This document shows, in pieces, positions 1 through 7,419 of a stretch of 64,000 nucleotides of DNA. The stretch lies in NCBI GenBank assembly GCA_002436065.1, contig DIXP01000084.1, positions 1 through 64,000 on the forward strand, read 5' to 3'. Source of the stretch: Chloroflexi bacterium UBA6077. GTDB lineage: Bacteria > Chloroflexota > UBA6077. A program made the position numbers and the translations under genes. Each line of letters opens with the position of its first letter. The stretch's first letter is position 1. The notes under the pieces are model-generated. The model had not been told where the DNA came from and ran no database searches. It saw nothing but the letters and a program-made list of their open reading frames with translations.

Positions 1-144
1 CGCGCCTCCCCTGGCCGCGGAGCCGTACGATTGCGTCTGCGTCGACTGCTTCCTGTCGTACAAGCCGGCTGCCACGCAGGCGGTTATCCCCATGACAACG
101 ATGCCCTGTCCGCCGAAGCCGGCGGCTACGAACTCCTTGCGCAC
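1..144 (-). CDS. 2-oxoacid:ferredoxin oxidoreductase, gamma subunit (partial)
   Basis: The first 48 codons of a gamma-type subunit are present; the rest lies beyond the window edge. The gamma domain helps form the active complex that oxidatively decarboxylates 2-oxoacids (pyruvate, 2-oxoglutarate or branched 2-oxoacids) to acyl-CoA and reduced ferredoxin. The signature AAGFGGQGIVVMG appears right after a GTG start, followed later by TQTQSYG and ARGG, both typical of the gamma family. The GTG start lies 2 bases after the TAG stop of the upstream ferredoxin gene, so it belongs to the same operon. Family is secure; substrate is not. Confidence 0.85.
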   Translation of the reverse strand, partial: MRKEFVAAGFGGQGIVVMGITACVAAGLYDRKQSTQTQSYGSAARGGA

Positions 145-146
145 GG

Positions 147-377
147 CTATTCCCCCTTTTCCGAGAACACTTCGATGGCTATGTCGGGGCACATGAGCTC
201 ACAGGACATGCAGCTGGTGCACTTCTCTAGATGCGCCACCCGCGGTAGGAGGTAGCCCTGCTTGCCCCGATCCGAGGACATCTCGTAGACACCGAACTTA
301 CAGGTGTCCAGGCAGATGCCACAGCCCTTGCAGAGATCGGAGTAAATGTTGATCGCACTCACTTTCCTCGATGCCAT
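147..377 (-). CDS. 2-oxoacid:ferredoxin oxidoreductase, delta (ferredoxin-like) subunit
   Basis: A 76-residue 2x[4Fe-4S] ferredoxin-like protein that carries electrons from the thiamine-diphosphate site to external ferredoxin. Cys16, 19, 22 and 26 form the first cluster motif and Cys53, 56, 59 and 63 the second, which ends in the usual CP; the first ends in CK instead. Its ATG overlaps the beta-subunit stop (ATGA), and the gamma subunit follows immediately. A separately encoded delta subunit is characteristic of four-subunit KOR/VOR/POR-type enzymes. Confidence 0.88.
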   Translation of the reverse strand: MASRKVSAINIYSDLCKGCGICLDTCKFGVYEMSSDRGKQGYLLPRVAHLEKCTSCMSCELMCPDIAIEVFSEKGE

Positions 378-1222
378 CAGACGGCTCCTCCCTGGCCCTG
401 GGCTGCGGCCTTCTTCTGCAAGTCGGCCATCAACTGGTAGGTGACACTGGCGAGTTCGGGCCGGATCTCCTCGAGGAGGTCACCAATGAGGATCTTGCCC
501 GCCCGCTCCCCCGGACTCAGCTTCTCCATCTGGCTCTTCGTGCGGCATGTCTGCCTTATCCAGTCCAACAGCACGTTCGGGTCGCCGCTGCCATGCACGT
601 ACCGCCCGCTCTGCGTTGGACACTGCGTGATCACTTCCACGTACGAGAAGCCAGGGTGCATGATGGCCCGCTTGATGGAACGGCTGAGCTGTACGGGGTG
701 AGCGGTGCTCCATCGGGACACAAAGGTGGCCCCCGCAGCCTCCGCCACCTTACACAGATCAAGCGCTGCCTCGATCTTGCCGTACGGACTGGTGGGAGTG
801 GTGGAGCCAACCGGTGTGGTGGGCGCGGCCTGTCCGCCCGTCATGCCATAGATCTGGTTGTTGATCATCACGACAGTGATGTCTACGTTCTTGTGGCAGC
901 CATGAAGGAAATGGTTCCCACCGATGGCGGCGCAGTCCCCATCCCCCGAGAAGAACATGACCTTTCGCGTGCGGTCGGTCATCTTTAGCCCAATCGCGTT
1001 GGGAACGCCTCGGCCGTGGATGGCTTTGAAGAAGTCACATCTCAGAATGCTGCCTATCCAGCCGCTGCAACCAACTCCACCTACCGTGCATACCCGGTCG
1101 AGGATGCCCAACTCCTCCACTGCAATTCCAACCGCGTGCGCGACCGTTCCGTTGCCGCAGCCCGGGCACCAGGTGAAGGGGAACTGGTCTGTTCGGAACA
1201 CCCGCTTGCTCAGAGAGTGCAT
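377..1222 (-). CDS. 2-oxoacid:ferredoxin oxidoreductase, beta (ThDP-binding) subunit
   Basis: The 281-residue catalytic subunit binding thiamine diphosphate and Mg2+. Visible motifs are TWCPGCGNG near the N-terminus and the ThDP motif beginning GDGDCAAIGGNH and ending NNQIYGMTGGQ. The reading frame extends upstream, but the start chosen here is the ATG at 1222. It overlaps the alpha-subunit stop (TAATG) and has a strong AGGAGG about 10 bases before it; the extra upstream residues do not resemble the family. The short beta subunit fits the KorB class rather than single-chain pyruvate:ferredoxin oxidoreductase. Substrate range cannot be read from sequence alone. Confidence 0.9.
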   Translation of the reverse strand: MHSLSKRVFRTDQFPFTWCPGCGNGTVAHAVGIAVEELGILDRVCTVGGVGCSGWIGSILRCDFFKAIHGRGVPNAIGLKMTDRTRKVMFFSGDGDCAAIGGNHFLHGCHKNVDITVVMINNQIYGMTGGQAAPTTPVGSTTPTSPYGKIEAALDLCKVAEAAGATFVSRWSTAHPVQLSRSIKRAIMHPGFSYVEVITQCPTQSGRYVHGSGDPNVLLDWIRQTCRTKSQMEKLSPGERAGKILIGDLLEEIRPELASVTYQLMADLQKKAAAQGQGGAV

Positions 1223-2367
1223 TATCGATAAACCTCCTTGATGGGAGTGAGAATGTCGGAAGGGGTGTGGCACCGGCCTCCCAGCTTGGGCACCGACTTC
1301 ACCTCGCATGCCCCGTGAGCCACTCGCTCCACCTCCAGCGACATGCGGCCCACGTTCATCTCTGGGACCAGGATCCAGTTAACCTTCCTGGCCACCTCTT
1401 GGACGGGCTTGGCGGGGAAGGGCCAGAGGGTGCGCAACTTCATCCAGCCAACCTTGAGCCCCATCGCCCTGGCGTCGAGGACGGCTCGAATGGCGGAACG
1501 CATGGGGGATCCATAGGAGATGACAGCCATCTCCGCGTCATCCATCATTGCCGACTCGACGTCGGTGATGTAGTCGATCCTCCTATCTATCTTCGCGAAC
1601 GACCGCTGGATAGTCGCAGCCGCTTCCGCCCCGTCCGCGCGCCAGCCTCCGTCATTGTGGACGTTGGAGGTCACAACAACGTTGTACCCCTCGTTGAACG
1701 CGGGCATCGGAGGGACCAGTGTCTCGGGATCGGGCTTGTATGTCTGAAACTCTTCCTTCGGCCCTGTCGGCCGAACGCGATTGATGATCTCGATCTCTTC
1801 GGGTGCCGGTATGTACACGCTCTCGCGCGTGTGGCTCGCCATCTCGTCCGCTACCACCACCACAGGAGTGCGGAACTGCTCCGAGAGGTTGAAGGCCCGT
1901 ATGGTGAGTTCCAGGTACTCCTGGGCTGTAGAGGGTGCCAGCGCTATCATGGGGTAGTCCCCATTGGAGCCATACCTGATCTGGAAGACATCGCCCTGGG
2001 CGGGCATCGTGGCCTGGCCCGCCCCCGGCCCGCCTCGCTGCACTTCGACGATGACCAAAGGTGTCTCCTGCGACGCGGCCATGCCGATCCCCTCCTGCAT
2101 CAAGCAGAAACCGGGGCCGCTGGTCGCGGTCATCGACTTCCAGCCGCCCCAGGCAGCCCCCGCGATAGCGTGGATGGATGCCAGCTCATCTTCCATCTGC
2201 AGGCACACCCCACCCAGCAGCGGGAGACGCCGGGCCATCCCCTCTGCGATCTCGGTGGAGGGGGTGATGGGATATCCGGCGTAGAACTGGCACCCGGCCA
2301 ACAGGGCGCCCTCTACGCAGGCATGGTTGCCCTGCAAGATCTTTGTCGTCCCGCGCTTCTCTACCAT
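1222..2367 (-). CDS. 2-oxoacid:ferredoxin oxidoreductase, alpha subunit
   Basis: A 381-residue alpha subunit (pyrimidine-binding transketolase domain plus C-terminal domain II). The motifs GNHACVEGALLAGCQFYAGY and PITPSTEIAE near the N-terminus are diagnostic. ATSGPGFCLMQE and the run QRGGPGAGQATMPAQGD agree with KorA/VorA-type subunits. The ATG at 2367 is preceded by GAGGAGA. Gene order alpha-beta-delta-gamma is tightly coupled, and the aldehyde oxidoreductase ends 9 bases upstream, so all appear to be one transcript. Likely role: anaerobic oxidation of a 2-oxoacid produced by the neighbouring pathway. Confidence 0.9.
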   Translation of the reverse strand: MVEKRGTTKILQGNHACVEGALLAGCQFYAGYPITPSTEIAEGMARRLPLLGGVCLQMEDELASIHAIAGAAWGGWKSMTATSGPGFCLMQEGIGMAASQETPLVIVEVQRGGPGAGQATMPAQGDVFQIRYGSNGDYPMIALAPSTAQEYLELTIRAFNLSEQFRTPVVVVADEMASHTRESVYIPAPEEIEIINRVRPTGPKEEFQTYKPDPETLVPPMPAFNEGYNVVVTSNVHNDGGWRADGAEAAATIQRSFAKIDRRIDYITDVESAMMDDAEMAVISYGSPMRSAIRAVLDARAMGLKVGWMKLRTLWPFPAKPVQEVARKVNWILVPEMNVGRMSLEVERVAHGACEVKSVPKLGGRCHTPSDILTPIKEVYR

Positions 2368-2376
2368 TGCTTCTCC

Positions 2377-4272
2377 TCAATACCTTCTGCAATTTGGAAG
2401 TTCATCGGCGATCCATCCGACCCCGAGCCGCTCCAGGGTAACTGCGGTCGGCACACCCGTCTCAGGATCCCAGCCCATCAAGTAGTAATACGTTCGCTTG
2501 GCTCTCTCCAGTTCGCTGGAATCCAAAGCCTGACCATTGTCAGCCAGAGCGCCTCTTGTGGGAGGGGAGAAGAAGCGTTTGGGCAGGCTGTCGTCGACGG
2601 GGCTGAAGCCCTCCCTCACGTTGAAGGCTCGCCCCATAGTGATAGCTCGCTCGCCCAGAAGCATCAACTCCTCCAACGAGGTGTTCCACCCAGTCACGGC
2701 ATTGAGCAGACGTGTGACTTCCTCGTAGCGCCAGGCTGCGAAGTAGCAGAAGACCATACTGTCGGTCGCAGTCCGCCAGCGGTGACCTTGGGCGAAAAGG
2801 TCAACCTTGCGCGTGGAAAGCTCGCTGGCGGGCATCGGTTCCAGGATGCCGAGCGGCTTGCCGTCGTTGGTCAGGTTGGGGCCGTCCTTCTCGAAGAAGG
2901 TGTCCATGAACCCTGTGCAATGGTCACCTCCGTGGTTGGCTACGACATAGCCCAGCCCCATGCCTGCCTTCAGCCGCGGCTCGTGCATCCCGAGCTCAAC
3001 CCCCTTTGCCTGCATGGCGAGATCTTCGGCTCCGTTGCCTATTCGTCGAGCCGCCCTGCGGGTGCCCTCGGCCAGCAGGTCTCCTATCCCTCTTCTCTCC
3101 CCAATCATCTCCACCAGCGCCAGCATCGCCTCGGCGTTCCCCCAAACTGGCTCGAGTCCATCCAGGTCCGCCTTGCTGAGGATGCCTTTCTCAAAGCATT
3201 CAAAGCAGAATGCGACTGTGCCGCCGGTGGAGATGGTATCCATGCCGTACGCCTGGCATAGGTGATGGGCCCTGGCTATGGCCTTCAGGTTGTCCGAACC
3301 ACAGTTGTTTCCGAAAGCAGCCAAAGTCTCGTATTCGGGTCCGCCGTACCGCGGGTCCGCGACCCACGGTTCATCTACCTTGACTACCTTCTTACACTTG
3401 ACTGCGCACGCATAGCAGGACTCCATCCCCACTCTGATTGTTTCCTTGATTGCCTGAGGAGTGATCGGGGCGACGTTCTCGAAATACCCATCTCGGAAGT
3501 TCCTGCACGGCGTGTTGCCAGCCAGATTGAACCCGACCATCGCCGCCCCAGTACCATACTCGTGGTTCGCCCTCGCCCTGGTCGGTATCTCCGCCGCGAT
3601 CATCCTGGCCAGTGATTTGACCGTTTCTGGATCGGCATAAGTTGGTGGTATCCTGCCCCTGGCTGCGATTGCCTTCAAGTTCTTGGAGCCCATCACAGCC
3701 CCAAGGCCACCCCTCCCAGCCGCACTCTTGAGATCGTTCAGGATGCAGGCAAAGCGGACGAGCCTCTCCCCGGCCGGGCCGATGCACGCTACCCTTGCCA
3801 GCTTGTCTCCAACATCAGCCCTGACGGCCGCTTCTGTCTCCAGGATTGGCAGCCCCCACATGGCACTGGCGTCCCGGATCTCTGCTTTGCCATCCTGGAT
3901 CCAAAGGTAGACCGGGCGGTCCGCCGCCCCTTCGATTACGATCCCGTCGAAGCCCGCGTGCTTCAACTCGGCACCGAAGAACCCCGCTACCTCGCTCTTG
4001 GCTATCCCGCCGCTCATAGGGGACTTGGCGCCTACCCCGTTCCGACCCATTCCCGAAGCTGGCACCCCCGTTAGAATGCCGGGAGCTATCACTAGCCTAT
4101 TGTCCGGGCCGAGCGGGTCGATGCCGGGCTTCAGCTCCTTCAGCAGGTACCAAGCTGACATCGCAGCGCCCCCTACGAGTCGCCGATACCAGACCTCGTC
4201 ATGTTCGTCCTCAGAAATGTAGCAGTGAGTGAGATCCACCCTGAGAATCTTTCCGTAGTATCCGTAAGGCAA
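2377..4272 (-). CDS. Aldehyde:ferredoxin oxidoreductase (tungsten/molybdopterin family)
   Basis: A 631-residue AOR-family enzyme, full length for the family (about 600-630). These oxidise aldehydes to carboxylic acids with ferredoxin as acceptor, using a bis-pterin tungsten cofactor and one [4Fe-4S] cluster. The N-terminal domain begins GYYGKILRVDLT and carries SGMGRNGVGAKSP. Cluster cysteines sit at about 286, 289 and 293 (ESCYACAVKCK), with the fourth likely at about 508 (VFCYFA). The start is TTG at 4272, with GGTGGAGGA seven bases before it. Position between an alcohol dehydrogenase and 2-oxoacid oxidoreductase suggests alcohol/aldehyde interconversion coupled to ferredoxin. Confidence 0.92.
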   Translation of the reverse strand: MPYGYYGKILRVDLTHCYISEDEHDEVWYRRLVGGAAMSAWYLLKELKPGIDPLGPDNRLVIAPGILTGVPASGMGRNGVGAKSPMSGGIAKSEVAGFFGAELKHAGFDGIVIEGAADRPVYLWIQDGKAEIRDASAMWGLPILETEAAVRADVGDKLARVACIGPAGERLVRFACILNDLKSAAGRGGLGAVMGSKNLKAIAARGRIPPTYADPETVKSLARMIAAEIPTRARANHEYGTGAAMVGFNLAGNTPCRNFRDGYFENVAPITPQAIKETIRVGMESCYACAVKCKKVVKVDEPWVADPRYGGPEYETLAAFGNNCGSDNLKAIARAHHLCQAYGMDTISTGGTVAFCFECFEKGILSKADLDGLEPVWGNAEAMLALVEMIGERRGIGDLLAEGTRRAARRIGNGAEDLAMQAKGVELGMHEPRLKAGMGLGYVVANHGGDHCTGFMDTFFEKDGPNLTNDGKPLGILEPMPASELSTRKVDLFAQGHRWRTATDSMVFCYFAAWRYEEVTRLLNAVTGWNTSLEELMLLGERAITMGRAFNVREGFSPVDDSLPKRFFSPPTRGALADNGQALDSSELERAKRTYYYLMGWDPETGVPTAVTLERLGVGWIADELPNCRRY

Positions 4273-4421
4273 CTTGGTCCTCCACCTACTCTAATCGCCC
4301 TCGATCCGAAATGAGCGGTCAGACTCGACGTTAGATGGGCTCGGCCAACCCTCCATGCGACCCCGGTGTCCGGGGACGGCTCCTCCAGCGAGCCCGACAA
4401 CGCCCTGGGGCAAGCACCGCG

Positions 4422-5600
4422 TCACTCCGTCCTTCCCATTGACCTCAGGAAGAGGGCCCTAACAGCCTCTCGGGTGACGCGGGCAGGGTTGAGCGGAATG
4501 TTTCCGCTCTTGAAGGCATCCTCGATCATTGCGTCCAGGTGCTCATCGGTCACACCGAAGCCCTCGAAGGTCTCAGGGATACCCACATCTCGGGACAATG
4601 CCCTCACCGCCCTCGTCGAGAGCCTTGCCGCCTCCATCTCCGTCAGGTTCGACGTATCCTCCCCCATGGCACGGGCGACATCGCCGAACCTCCGAGCGTT
4701 GCCGATCAAGTTGAATTCCATTACCAAGGGGAGCAGGATGGCGTTGGCCACCCCGTGGGGCACGCCGTAGTACCCGCTTATCGGATGGCTCATGGCGTGG
4801 ACTATTGTCAGGCGAGTGTTGGCAAAGCCCATCCCCGCTATGCTGGCCGCCAGCACCATGTTGCTCATCGCCTCCAGGTTGGCGTTGGCCACCGCGGGAC
4901 GCAGCCAGCGGCTGATCATGCTGATAGCGGCTAGGTCCAAGGCATCGCTGATCGGATTTGTTGTCAGGTTCACGTAGGACTCGGCGGCATGGCACAGCGC
5001 GTCCATCCCCGTCCCTGCGATCACCGGACCGGGGAGATTGGTGAGGAGAGACCCGTCAATCAGTGCTACCTTGGGGTACAGCAGCGGCGATCCGATGCCC
5101 ATCTTGAAGTGGCGATCCGTGTCGGTGGCAACTGCCGAAAGGGTCACCTCGCTCCCGGTCCCGCATGTGGTGGGGATAGCGATCAGGGGTGGGATGGGGT
5201 TCACGATCTTGCCCCTGCCCTCAAACTGTGTGATGTCCACATCCGGGTGAGTGATCTTCGCCCCTACCAGTTTGGCGGTATCCATGGAACTGCCGCCGCC
5301 TACGCCCAATAGGCAGTCGCACCTTTCCGCCCGGTAGATTGCGACCGCCGCCTCGATACACCGGATGCTGGGGTTCGGCTCGACTCCGTCGTAGATCGCA
5401 CAATCAACACGGGCCGCTGCCAGGCTCTCCTGAATGCCCGCCAGCACTCCAGCACCTCGCACACCCCGGTCCGTGGCCAGCAGCGCCTTACTGCCTCCCA
5501 GCGCCTTCAACTCAGGCCCGGCCTGCCGGGAACAGCCTGGCCCCACGATCAGTTTCGTGGGCATCTGCCACATGAAGGTTCTGTTCAAGTCCATGTTCAT
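4422..5600 (-). CDS. Iron-containing (group III) alcohol dehydrogenase
   Basis: A 392-residue NAD(P)-dependent dehydrogenase of the Fe-ADH family, probably cytoplasmic. The nucleotide-binding motif GVGGGSSMDTAK and the metal-binding segment with HAMSHPISGYYGVPHG are intact, including the family's conserved histidines. The frame is open upstream, but ATG at 5600 is preceded by AAGGAGGAG at proper spacing and the product then has standard length. It lies 149 bases upstream of the aldehyde oxidoreductase. Possible substrates include primary alcohols, lactaldehyde or hydroxyacids; family alone does not decide. Confidence 0.9.
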   Translation of the reverse strand: MNMDLNRTFMWQMPTKLIVGPGCSRQAGPELKALGGSKALLATDRGVRGAGVLAGIQESLAAARVDCAIYDGVEPNPSIRCIEAAVAIYRAERCDCLLGVGGGSSMDTAKLVGAKITHPDVDITQFEGRGKIVNPIPPLIAIPTTCGTGSEVTLSAVATDTDRHFKMGIGSPLLYPKVALIDGSLLTNLPGPVIAGTGMDALCHAAESYVNLTTNPISDALDLAAISMISRWLRPAVANANLEAMSNMVLAASIAGMGFANTRLTIVHAMSHPISGYYGVPHGVANAILLPLVMEFNLIGNARRFGDVARAMGEDTSNLTEMEAARLSTRAVRALSRDVGIPETFEGFGVTDEHLDAMIEDAFKSGNIPLNPARVTREAVRALFLRSMGRTE

Positions 5601-5747
5601 GTATGATGTCTCCTCCTTCAGCTGCGATGCCGATCGGCACCACTCGCGCCGACGAGTGCCACTCGCAGCCCCGCAATACTGCATGTCTGCGCTGCGTTCA
5701 GGTGCGATGGCGCTCGGAAGTTGGCTCGCTGAGTGCGGTTCGAGTAG

Positions 5748-7115
5748 CTACTGAACAGCCAGGGCTTCGGTTAGCTGCCGTACGTTGTCCAGCCGGTCGA
5801 GGACGCTCAGCAACTCCAGCGCCTTCCTGGCCTGGTAATCGCCAATTGCCGGAGTCGCGCAGTCGAGGAACTTGTCTCGCATCTCCTCATCGGTCAACGA
5901 ATTGGCCTCGTAACCCTTGGGAAGAGTCGTCTCACCGCGCCGAACGGTACCGTCCTTCAACCGCACCTCCACGGTCACGTGGCCCTTATGCGTTGAACCC
6001 GTTTCTTTGCTCCACTTCTCTGGAACGCGATACTCCACTCTTCTTAACACCGACTGCGCATCCGGCCGGTTCACCGCGGTATCATCGAATTGCCCGACCC
6101 CAACTTGCCCGTCCAGCAGTGCCACGGCCACGCAGTACTCCAGGCTGAACTTGCCGGCCAGACCGGTCGTCGGCCTGTGGTGGGTAAGCGTTATCGGCGC
6201 CGTGTACGGCACCTCCACCACGACCTTCTCGATCTCATCCGCGGTTAACCCCGCCGAGAGCGATCTGGCAACATCGATGCTCGGATGCGTCTGGGCGCAG
6301 CAGGGGTAGATCTTGTAGATGATCCCCGGCGCCACAAGATCGAAAGGTTTGCCCAGTTCAGCCGCGAGCGCATCGCCGTCCCGGCTCACGGCGCCGCCAA
6401 ACATGTCCCAGTAGCCGTACTCACCCTCGACCGCTCTCTCGCTCCCAGTGAAACCTCGCGCCGCTAAGTCCGCGGCAAGGATGCCTGACTGGGCTGCCCG
6501 CCCGACATGGAACGGCTTCCCCATCGTGCCATGGCTCTGCCGCACCCCACTCGCCTGCGCCACAGCAAGGCCAATGGCGCGACGCATCTGGACCAAGTCC
6601 AATCCGAGCAGCTTCCCAACCCCCACCGCCGCGCCAATCACGCCCAACGTAGTGGTCGTGTGCCACCCGATGTCGAACGAGTGCTGGCCGGTGAACTTGC
6701 CTAGCTTTAGCTCTGCTTCGAGTGCGATCGCGAACGCTGCCAGCACGTCGGCCCCTGTGGCTCCCAGTCGCTCACCCGCAGCCATCACTGCCGGGAGAAC
6801 GGAGACGGTGGGATGGCCAGGCAGGTTCCGGCTCACATCATCGAAGTCCAGGGCATGAGCAGCTATTCCGTTGACTAGTGCGGCGCTCTGCGCGGTGGTG
6901 CGACCACGCATCCCCCACATGGTGCACTCGAGCTCGCCGCCCTGTGCTCGAGCCAGATCCGCCATAATCTGGGAGGCCGGTTCCATCGATCCCGCAAGCG
7001 CCACCCCAGTGCAATCCAGTATCGCCCGCATCGCAGAACGCACGACGTCCGCAGGCAACTCCTTGCTGCTCGTTCGGACAGCAAATGCCGCCAACGCTTC
7101 CGTGGGTCCAACCAT
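5748..7115 (-). CDS. MmgE/PrpD family protein
   Basis: A 455-residue MmgE/PrpD-fold protein. Characterised members are 2-methylcitrate dehydratase, cis-aconitate decarboxylase and iminodisuccinate epimerase. Supporting segments are MRAILDCTGVALAGS near the N-terminus, GIAAHALDFDD, the region around HVGRAAQSGILAADLAARG, and IYPCCAQTHPSID. The chosen ATG at 7115 has AGGAGGAGG just upstream; the longer frame does not match the family. Its 5' end and preceding leader are duplicated in inverted orientation near 10.8 kb. With the aconitase-like and CoA-transferase genes nearby it probably acts on a branched tri- or dicarboxylic acid; this is inference. Confidence 0.88.
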   Translation of the reverse strand: MVGPTEALAAFAVRTSSKELPADVVRSAMRAILDCTGVALAGSMEPASQIMADLARAQGGELECTMWGMRGRTTAQSAALVNGIAAHALDFDDVSRNLPGHPTVSVLPAVMAAGERLGATGADVLAAFAIALEAELKLGKFTGQHSFDIGWHTTTTLGVIGAAVGVGKLLGLDLVQMRRAIGLAVAQASGVRQSHGTMGKPFHVGRAAQSGILAADLAARGFTGSERAVEGEYGYWDMFGGAVSRDGDALAAELGKPFDLVAPGIIYKIYPCCAQTHPSIDVARSLSAGLTADEIEKVVVEVPYTAPITLTHHRPTTGLAGKFSLEYCVAVALLDGQVGVGQFDDTAVNRPDAQSVLRRVEYRVPEKWSKETGSTHKGHVTVEVRLKDGTVRRGETTLPKGYEANSLTDEEMRDKFLDCATPAIGDYQARKALELLSVLDRLDNVRQLTEALAVQ

Positions 7116-7419
7116 GGTCCGCCGCCTCCTCCTGTCTGAATGGCACCGCCTCGCTACGGGTCGCATTGTCCAGGATCGGGACGGACCCTGGCGATAGAAC
7201 TAGGGTACTAGCGGAAGGACTAATACTGAGGGCGGGGGGAGGCCAAAGGCGGTCGCGCGGAGGCGTGCAGCAGAGGTCAGGCGTTGCAGTCAGAGTGGAG
7301 GTTGGCCAGCAGTCCCCCCTCTTCAGCCCATTTGCGCACGCGCTCCTTCGACACCCATCTGGGCAGATCCAGCTTCTGACGGATGTTGTTGACATGGCAT
7401 CGGAGAGTGTTTTCAGAGA
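7052..7419 (-). repeat. Inverted duplication, intact copy (LuxR 3' end to PrpD 5' end)
   Basis: This stretch covers the last 45 or so codons of the LuxR-family gene, the intergenic leader, and the first 20 or so codons of the PrpD gene. A diverged copy lies on the opposite strand at about 10516-10890. Read on the minus strand, shared landmarks are the SENTLRC coding segment, CTAGTTCTATCGCC, ATGCGACCCGTAGCGA and the AGGAGGA ribosome site before ATGGT. By eye about four bases in five match. Confidence 0.8.

Noticed and set aside
1267..3261. 664-codon open frame opposite the KOR alpha and AOR genes
   Set aside because: It is the antisense of well-supported enzymes, with His/Arg/Pro-rich, unstructured translation typical of GC-rich shadow frames.
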